Source of the DNA: Alphaproteobacteria bacterium
GTDB lineage: Bacteria; Pseudomonadota; Alphaproteobacteria; Sphingomonadales; Sphingomonadaceae
Direction of reading: 5' to 3'
DNA: 44,498 nucleotides
NCBI GenBank assembly: GCA_030431435.1
Contig: JAUIJI010000009.1
Location: 1 to 44,498 of the forward strand
Of the stretch, positions 38,840 to 44,498 are shown one piece after another (position 1 is the first letter of the stretch; the number at the start of each line of letters is the position of its first letter). The notes beneath the pieces are model-generated. The model saw nothing but the letters and a program-made list of their open reading frames with translations. It searched no databases and was not told the DNA's origin. Both the position numbers and the translations under genes were made by a program.

Positions 38840-39406
38840 ATGAAAGCGCTTGGAAACTCAATCGCTACGCTCGGCCTGCTGTCGCTGGCCGCGTGCGGCA
38901 ATGTCGAAGTGCAGGTCGATAGCGATATGCAGGAGACGCTCGACCGCGTCGCGATCGAAGACATGGTCACCGAATATTACGCGCACCTGGGCGGCGGCGA
39001 TGCCAGTGCGTTTGACGAATATTTCACCGAAGATGCGGTGTTCGATGTCAACGGCAACATCGCCACCGGGCGCGAGGAGATCGAAGCGCTCTATGCCGAT
39101 ATAGGCGATGATGAGACCAGCGCATCAAACCAGGGCGGCCCGTTCCACATGATCCTGTCCAACCCGGTGATCGAAGTCGATGGTGACACGGCGACCGCAA
39201 AATTCATCTGGACCGGCATCGGCAACCCCGACATCAGCGCTCCGCCGGTGATCATCGAACAGGGCCGCGAGTATGACAGGCTGGTCAAGGTCGATGGCAC
39301 GTGGAAGTTCGCGCACCGCGTGGTGATCGCCGAAAGCGGCCTGCCGATGGAGCAGTATCCCGGCTGGGAGCCGCGGCTGGATTTCAGCTTTGACGATATG
39401 GAATGA
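38840..39406 (+). CDS. SnoaL-like/NTF2-like predicted lipoprotein
   Basis: Lipobox SLAAC; IEDMVTEYYAHLGGGDASAFDEYFTEDAVFDVNG. Confidence 0.83.
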   Translation: MKALGNSIATLGLLSLAACGNVEVQVDSDMQETLDRVAIEDMVTEYYAHLGGGDASAFDEYFTEDAVFDVNGNIATGREEIEALYADIGDDETSASNQGGPFHMILSNPVIEVDGDTATAKFIWTGIGNPDISAPPVIIEQGREYDRLVKVDGTWKFAHRVVIAESGLPMEQYPGWEPRLDFSFDDME

Positions 39407-39409
39407 GGT

Positions 39410-40027
39410 CTATGCCGCCTTCACCGGTTGCCTGAGCACGGTGCGCAGCTTCTCCGGTGCGCTGCGGCGCGGGTCTGACAGGTAAATCTCGTGGTGGTGG
39501 CCGTTGAAGGTTAGGCTGCGGGCAGGCAGCACTTCATCATGCAGCGCGGCGAGCTTTGGGCCTTCGTCCGCAAAGGGGCCGAGGTGAAGGTGTTGCAGGC
39601 ATCGGCCTTCCTCCAGCGCCTCCATCCGCACCTTGCCGAAATCGAGCCCCGGCTTGTTTTTCGCCTGCCGTGACAATGCCTCTGCCACGTGATCCTGCGT
39701 GATCCATTCGGGCAGCATCAGCATCATCGTCCAACGCCAGTCATCCCGGTGGTTTTCGGTGTAGGCGCTGAAATCGTCTGCCCACCACAGTCCTTCGAGC
39801 GGCGGCACGGCATAGTCCCGCCCGAGGTCGATCTTGCTCAAGAACTTGGTGCCGAAGGCTGCCGGGTATAGCACCTCGAGCGCGGCGACATATTCGGCTG
39901 CACCGGGGGCTCCCCGGCCGTCGACCATCAGGTAGTCATAGGGTGGGAAGCACTCCTCCTCCCACTCCGTTTTCGACGCGGTGAAGTAGCTTTTCAGCTC
40001 GCGCTTCAGATCCAGCTTGCCGGCCAT
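39410..40027 (-). CDS. GyrI-like small-molecule-binding domain protein
   Basis: YDYLMVDGRGAPGAAEYVAALEVLYPAAFGTKF and HHEIYLSDPRRSAPEKLRTVLRQPV. Confidence 0.8.
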   Translation of the reverse strand: MAGKLDLKRELKSYFTASKTEWEEECFPPYDYLMVDGRGAPGAAEYVAALEVLYPAAFGTKFLSKIDLGRDYAVPPLEGLWWADDFSAYTENHRDDWRWTMMLMLPEWITQDHVAEALSRQAKNKPGLDFGKVRMEALEEGRCLQHLHLGPFADEGPKLAALHDEVLPARSLTFNGHHHEIYLSDPRRSAPEKLRTVLRQPVKAA

Positions 40028-40130
40028 CGTGTCCCCCTCCCTTTGCACGCGCGAGGCTATTCCCGCGCGTGCATTCGGGAAGGCGTGATCGACAAAGCGC
40101 GATCAACTTACGGCAAATGGCGTGGGCCGA

Positions 40131-40661
40131 TCACACCAGCGCGTAATAGCGCAGCAGGTTGCCGTCGCTCTTGCGTTCGCCCACGCCGATGAAGACATGC
40201 TTGGTCAGCCAGTCATGCTTGCCAACCGCGCATTCGAAAGTGGGGTTGCCGCGCAGGTAATATTCCTCGTGCGGCACCGGCTCGCCATTGTTGAAGGCCC
40301 AGTCGCGGATGCGCGCCATGGTGTCCGGCTTGCGGCCCCACAGGAAGCCCTTGTTGTTGAGCATGATGACCGTGCCGTCATCCTCTTCCAGCAGGTATCG
40401 CGCGTCGAAGACGGCGGTGTCGTCAGGGCGGAAATAGGCATAGTCGCCGCCCGATCCGGGAATCGCCCGGCCCTTCAGCTGCGGGCCTTCGAAGGTGCCG
40501 CCCTGCACCAGCACGGCGGTGCGCATCCCGCCATTGGGATGCGGGGTGATGGTGTAGACTTCAGGGAAGGTCAGGCGCACTTCCATGACGAATTCCATGC
40601 GCGGGTTGTCCAGCGTGGAGAACGGGCCTGCAAAGGGCGTGGTATCGGAAAATTCGGTCAT
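40131..40661 (-). CDS. DUF3237 family protein
   Basis: GGTFEGPQLKGRAIPGSGGDYAYFRPDDTAVFDARYLLEEDDGTVIMLNNKGF. Confidence 0.82.
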   Translation of the reverse strand: MTEFSDTTPFAGPFSTLDNPRMEFVMEVRLTFPEVYTITPHPNGGMRTAVLVQGGTFEGPQLKGRAIPGSGGDYAYFRPDDTAVFDARYLLEEDDGTVIMLNNKGFLWGRKPDTMARIRDWAFNNGEPVPHEEYYLRGNPTFECAVGKHDWLTKHVFIGVGERKSDGNLLRYYALV

Positions 40662-40671
40662 CTCTCTCACC

Positions 40672-41427
40672 TCAACTCAATTTGATCAGGCCGCCATCGA
40701 CAAGGATATCCTCGCCGGTGATGAAGCTGGCTTCGTCGCTGGCAAGGAACAGCACGGTGCGCGCCACTTCCTCGCTTTCGCCCATGCGGTGCATGGGAAT
40801 GTTGTTGATCATCATCTCCTTCAGCTTCTCCACATCTTCCGGCCCCATGCCGGGGTTGCGGTGGAGCAGCGGCGTGTCGATGGGGCCGGGGCTGACCATG
40901 TTCAGGCGAATCTTGCGCGGCAGCAGTTCGCGCGCAAACACCCTCATCGCCATCGCCAGGCCCGCCTTGGCCGCAGCATAGGTGCCATTGCCATTGAGCG
41001 GTCCATGCGCGCCGATCGAGCCGGTGACGACGATCGAGCCGCCCTCGCCCATGATCCGCACGGCCTTCTGCAATGCAAAGACGCAGCCCTTGAGGTTGAT
41101 GCCGTGGACGAAATCCCAGTCATCCTCCGTGATGCCTTCAAGCGGGGCGAAACCGCCCACACCGGCATTGATGTAGAGCACGTCGATCCTGCCATCGGCT
41201 GCCTCGACCTTTGCCACCACCTCCTCTGTGGACGCGATATCGGCAATGTCGGACCGGTAGCCTACAGAGCCGGGCACGCTGGCCACGGCCTCGTCAATGG
41301 TCTGCTGGTTGCGGCCGGTCAGATGCACCTTGGCGCCTTCGGCAGCAAAACCCTGCGCCGCAGCGAGGCCCATGCCCGAATTGCCACCCAGCACCAGCAC
41401 GATCTTGTTTTTGAATCTCATCATCAC
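40672..41427 (-). CDS. SDR family oxidoreductase
   Basis: VLGGNSGMGLAAAQGFAAEGA; TYAAAKAGLAM; C-terminal ITGEDILVDGG. Confidence 0.92.
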   Translation of the reverse strand: MMMRFKNKIVLVLGGNSGMGLAAAQGFAAEGAKVHLTGRNQQTIDEAVASVPGSVGYRSDIADIASTEEVVAKVEAADGRIDVLYINAGVGGFAPLEGITEDDWDFVHGINLKGCVFALQKAVRIMGEGGSIVVTGSIGAHGPLNGNGTYAAAKAGLAMAMRVFARELLPRKIRLNMVSPGPIDTPLLHRNPGMGPEDVEKLKEMMINNIPMHRMGESEEVARTVLFLASDEASFITGEDILVDGGLIKLS

Positions 41428-41437
41428 ATCCTCTCAT

Positions 41438-41529
41438 CCCGTTCGTGCTGAGCTTGTCGAAGCACCGCTTTTTCTTTTGACCGCTGCCAGAAACAAGGGC
41501 GGCCCTTCGACAAGCTCAGGGCGAACGGG
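41438..41529. repeat. REP-like intergenic inverted repeat (sphingomonad-type TTCGACAAGCTCAG element)
   Basis: CCCGTTCGTGCTGAGCTTGTCGAAGCACC and CCCTTCGACAAGCTCAGGGCGAACGGG in inverted orientation between two same-strand genes. Confidence 0.85.
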
Positions 41530-41542
41530 CGTTATTTGCTGT

Positions 41543-41932
41543 CTAAAACGGCCCGATCGGATTGGGCCCGCCTTCGACAACGTCCTGCATCACGTCCCAA
41601 TGTTCGGCGATCATCCCGTCCTCGATGCGGAAGATGTCGATCACCGCCCAGCCGAGATCATCTGGCCAGCGGCGCACGTGGTAATGCACGGTGACGTGGT
41701 CACCATCGACGAAGGCACGCTTCACGTCATGCACGGCATCGGGCGTCTGCTCGCGGATCATGTCGAGGAAGGCCTTGAGGCCCTCCCGCCCCGGTTGCGC
41801 GGCCTGGTTGTGCTGGATGTAGTCGGCAGAAATGTACCGGTCGACCGCACCTGAATCCATCGGATTGAGAACGTCGCGGAACATGTCCAGCACCAGCTTC
41901 AGGTTCGCCTCTTCCTGCGCGGTGCGGCTCAC
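41543..41932 (-). CDS. SnoaL-like/NTF2-like protein
   Basis: ADYIQHNQAAQPGREGLKAFLDMI, FRIEDGMIAEHWDVMQDV; ATGA overlap with GMC gene. Confidence 0.88.
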   Translation of the reverse strand: MSRTAQEEANLKLVLDMFRDVLNPMDSGAVDRYISADYIQHNQAAQPGREGLKAFLDMIREQTPDAVHDVKRAFVDGDHVTVHYHVRRWPDDLGWAVIDIFRIEDGMIAEHWDVMQDVVEGGPNPIGPF

Positions 41933-43578
41933 GCTGCCTTCTCCGCAGGCAATTCTGCAGGTTCCAGCTTGCGGCCGCGCATCATGTCCGCCGCCTTTTC
42001 CGCCACCATGGTGGTGGGAAGCGCCGTGTTGCCGCCGGGCACGGTGGGCATCACGCTGGCATCAACCACCCGCAGGCCTTCCACGCCGATCACGCGGCAT
42101 TCCTCGTCCACCACGCTGCGCGCGCCCATGCCCATGGCGCAGGTGCTGGTGGGATGCATGCCGACATAGCAGGTGCTGCGGATCAGATCATTAAGCTCGT
42201 CATCGCTTTCGGCCCCGGCGCTGGGCGCACGTTCGGCGCCGACAAGCTGGCCCATCGGATCGGTGCGATAGATCTTGCGGGTGGTGCGAATCGCCCGGCG
42301 CATCTGCGCCAGGTCAGCCTCTTCCGTCATGATGTTGAGCGTGACCGAGGCGATGTCCTTGGGATCATTGCTCTTCAGTTCCACCCAGCCGCGGCTTTCG
42401 GGATGCAGCTGGACCACACCCGCCCAGAAAACGTGTTCCTGTTCCGGCTTGATGAGGGGAAACCAGGTCTGCGCATCGAAGCGGATCGGGTTGACCATGA
42501 TCTGCATGTCGGGCCGTTCGAGATGGTCGGCCGTTCGCACCACCACGTTGCAGCTGTTGAGCTGGCCCGCCAGCGTGCCAGTGCCGGTCAGCGCCCAGCG
42601 CACGGCGTTGAAAGCCAGGCGGTCCCAACGCAGCTGGCGCAGGAAGGTGATCTTCTTCTTCGCTTCGAACTCAAGGCTGGTGGTGGGATGTTCCTGCAGA
42701 TTGCGGCCAACGCCGGGGCTGTCATGCAGCACGGTAATGCCGTGTTCCTTCAGATGCTCCGCCGGGCCGATGCCCGACAGCATCAGCAGGTGCGGCGAAT
42801 TGTAGGCACCGCCCGACAGCACGACTTCACGGCGGGCGCGGACAATGCTGGTGGTGCCGTCCTTGCCTTCCACTTCCACGCCCACGGCGCGCTTTCCTTC
42901 AAAAACCACGCGGCGGACCAGGACACCGGTGCGCACGTCAAGATTGCGGCGGCCCAGCGCGGGCTTGATATAGGCACTGGCCGAACTGGCGCGGCGGCCG
43001 CGATCATCAACGGTCTGCTCGCCTCGCGCAAAGCCTTCGGGCTGGGCACCATTGAGATCATCGGTGGTGGCAAAGCCGGCGTTTTCCGCCGTTGCCATCA
43101 TCTCTTCATGGACAAGGTGCGGGCTGTCGATCGGGCGCACCCGCAGCGGGCCGTCACCGCCGTGATATTCGTTTTCGCCGCGCCAGCTGTTTTCCATCTT
43201 GCGGAAGTAGGGCAGGCAATCGGCATAGGACCAGCCGCGCGCGCCCATCTGCGCCCACTGGTCGTAATCCGCGGGGTGGCCGCGCATGGCGAACATGCCG
43301 TTGATCGAGCCCGAACCGCCCATCACCTTGCCGCGCGGCAAGGGCATGCGGCGCGAGTTGAGGCCGGGCTCCTCCTCGGTCCAGTAGGGCCAGTTGAATT
43401 CGGGCCGGATCATCGCGCGCAGGAAACCCAGCGGCATGCGGATAAGCGGGTGATCGTCCTGCCCGCCGGCTTCCAGCAGCAGGACATTGTCCTTGCCGTC
43501 CTCGCTCAGCCGCGCGGCCATCACGCAACCCGCGCTGCCGCCGCCGACCACGATATAATCGAATGCTGAATCGCTCAT
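41929..43578 (-). CDS. GMC family FAD-dependent oxidoreductase
   Basis: VVGGGSAGCVMAARLSED; GGSGSINGMFAMRGHPADYDQW; MHPTSTCAMG. Confidence 0.94.
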   Translation of the reverse strand: MSDSAFDYIVVGGGSAGCVMAARLSEDGKDNVLLLEAGGQDDHPLIRMPLGFLRAMIRPEFNWPYWTEEEPGLNSRRMPLPRGKVMGGSGSINGMFAMRGHPADYDQWAQMGARGWSYADCLPYFRKMENSWRGENEYHGGDGPLRVRPIDSPHLVHEEMMATAENAGFATTDDLNGAQPEGFARGEQTVDDRGRRASSASAYIKPALGRRNLDVRTGVLVRRVVFEGKRAVGVEVEGKDGTTSIVRARREVVLSGGAYNSPHLLMLSGIGPAEHLKEHGITVLHDSPGVGRNLQEHPTTSLEFEAKKKITFLRQLRWDRLAFNAVRWALTGTGTLAGQLNSCNVVVRTADHLERPDMQIMVNPIRFDAQTWFPLIKPEQEHVFWAGVVQLHPESRGWVELKSNDPKDIASVTLNIMTEEADLAQMRRAIRTTRKIYRTDPMGQLVGAERAPSAGAESDDELNDLIRSTCYVGMHPTSTCAMGMGARSVVDEECRVIGVEGLRVVDASVMPTVPGGNTALPTTMVAEKAADMMRGRKLEPAELPAEKAA

Positions 43579-43608
43579 CGCAAGAACCTCTCCCTCTTGC
43601 TGCCTTGC

Positions 43609-43620
43609 TAACGATCGTTA
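43609..43620. promoter_or_regulatory. Candidate operator site 4 (TAACGATCGTTA)
   Basis: Perfect 12-bp palindrome between divergent genes; extended TAACGATCGTTACGAT matches site 1. Confidence 0.65.
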
Positions 43621-43649
43621 CGATAGCGCGCAAGGAGAGGGATCACCCG

Positions 43650-44045
43650 ATGACACGCGAAGATTACGAACGTTACGCCGCAGCCTTCAATGCCCGCGAC
43701 TATGACGCGGTGTTCGATTTCTACACCGACACCCCGCGCATGGCCTTTTTCGGCATCGAGATCGGCACCCGCCAGCAGCTGAAGGACTTCTACAGCTTCC
43801 TCCATTCCTATGTGACCGAAACGATCACCGTGGAGAAATTCGCAGGGTCCGACGAGCTCGCCGCAGTCGAGGGAGTTATCCGCATCGAGGCTTTCAGGGA
43901 TCTCACCCGCGAGGTGCTGGATGCCAACGGGATGGAGCAGTTCTTCCCTATCGCCAGGGGCGACGTGCAGGAAATGCGGCAGTATATCCACTACCATCTC
44001 GAAGACGGGAAGATCGCCAGCGTGGGCTGCGCCCTCGTGCCCTGA
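43650..44045 (+). CDS. SnoaL-like/NTF2-like protein
   Basis: YERYAAAFNARDYDAVFDFYTDTPRMAFFG. Confidence 0.83.
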   Translation: MTREDYERYAAAFNARDYDAVFDFYTDTPRMAFFGIEIGTRQQLKDFYSFLHSYVTETITVEKFAGSDELAAVEGVIRIEAFRDLTREVLDANGMEQFFPIARGDVQEMRQYIHYHLEDGKIASVGCALVP

Positions 44046-44099
44046 CACGCCCGCCCTTGCCCTACAGGTGCAGCTTTCGGCTTTTCGGGGCGCCTTGCG

Positions 44100-44134
44100 C
44101 TTTCATACTTGCGTTTATTTCGCATATATGAAAG
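44100..44134. promoter_or_regulatory. 35-bp interrupted dyad, candidate operator upstream of MetE-like gene
   Basis: CTTTCATACTTGCG-TTTATTT-CGCATATATGAAAG, arms match at 12/14 positions; AT-rich island in GC-rich DNA. Confidence 0.55.
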
Positions 44135-44138
44135 AAAA

Positions 44139-44498
44139 ATGCTCTACAAAGGAGCATTCTTCAAAGTGATTGAAACGACCCACGTCGGCAGCCTTCCGCG
44201 CGGCGAGCAACTTGTGCCGCTGCTACTCGCCCGTGACAAGGGCGAGGATTACGATGCCGAGGAATTCGACCGTGTCGTCCAGGCGGCGGTGGACGAAGCC
44301 GTGCAGCAGCAGGTGGCCGCAGGTGTCTCTATCGTCAGCGATGGCGAACTGGGCAAGGTCGGCTATTCGACCTACATCATCGAGCGGCTTTCCGGATTTG
44401 GCGGGCATACGCCGCGCAAGCCCGCGCTGGACCTTGCCGCCGTGCCGGGCCTTGCCAAGAAGCTGGCGGCCATCATGGGCAGCCAGGAATTCACCCGC
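44139..44498 (+). CDS. Cobalamin-independent methionine synthase (MetE C-terminal domain)-like protein, N-terminal part (truncated by window edge)
   Basis: VIETTHVGSLPRGEQLVPLLLARDKGEDYD, GVSIVSDGELGKVGYSTYI; start could also be GTG at 44166. Confidence 0.82.
   Translation, partial: MLYKGAFFKVIETTHVGSLPRGEQLVPLLLARDKGEDYDAEEFDRVVQAAVDEAVQQQVAAGVSIVSDGELGKVGYSTYIIERLSGFGGHTPRKPALDLAAVPGLAKKLAAIMGSQEFTR

Noticed and set aside
1-44498. CRISPR arrays, tRNA, rRNA, insertion sequences
   Set aside because: No regularly spaced repeats, no tRNA/rRNA-like sequence and no transposase or integrase ORFs noticed on reading.

Overview
High-GC alphaproteobacterial DNA, most like Sphingomonadales (inference from gene content and protein style). 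The left 6.5 kb is core or conjugation-type sequence: the 3' end of virB9, then virB10 and virB11, followed by ppk and ppx. From about 6.8 kb to the right end lies a dense catabolic island. It encodes two carotenoid-cleavage/lignostilbene-dioxygenase family proteins, a vanillyl-alcohol-oxidase/4-cresol-dehydrogenase type flavoprotein with its cytochrome c, two PQQ dehydrogenases with C-terminal cytochrome c domains, two aldehyde dehydrogenases, an aryl-alcohol-type Zn-ADH, a GMC oxidoreductase, a tannase/feruloyl-esterase, three SDR-type proteins, a TonB-dependent receptor, an MFS transporter, MarR and GlxA/AraC regulators, and many NTF2/SnoaL-fold small proteins (seven single-domain, plus two longer paralogs that look like tandem NTF2-like proteins). 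The start of a MetE-like methyltransferase closes the window. Main new observation: four divergent intergenic regions between 25 and 43.6 kb each carry one copy of a palindrome, TAAC(G/A)-NN-(C/T)GTTA or a close variant. Three copies also share an oriented extension (GTTACG[A/G]T). This defines a candidate regulon of about 20 genes from 20.4 to 44.0 kb, probably for uptake and degradation of an aromatic (stilbenoid or phenylpropanoid-dimer-like) compound. Other notable points: an apparent frameshift in the NmrA-like gene, an Arg replacing the expected catalytic Lys in one of the two dioxygenases, an unknown Tat-exported partner of the flavocytochrome, and a 35-bp dyad upstream of the MetE-like gene. 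All functions are inferred by reading translations; no database search was run.
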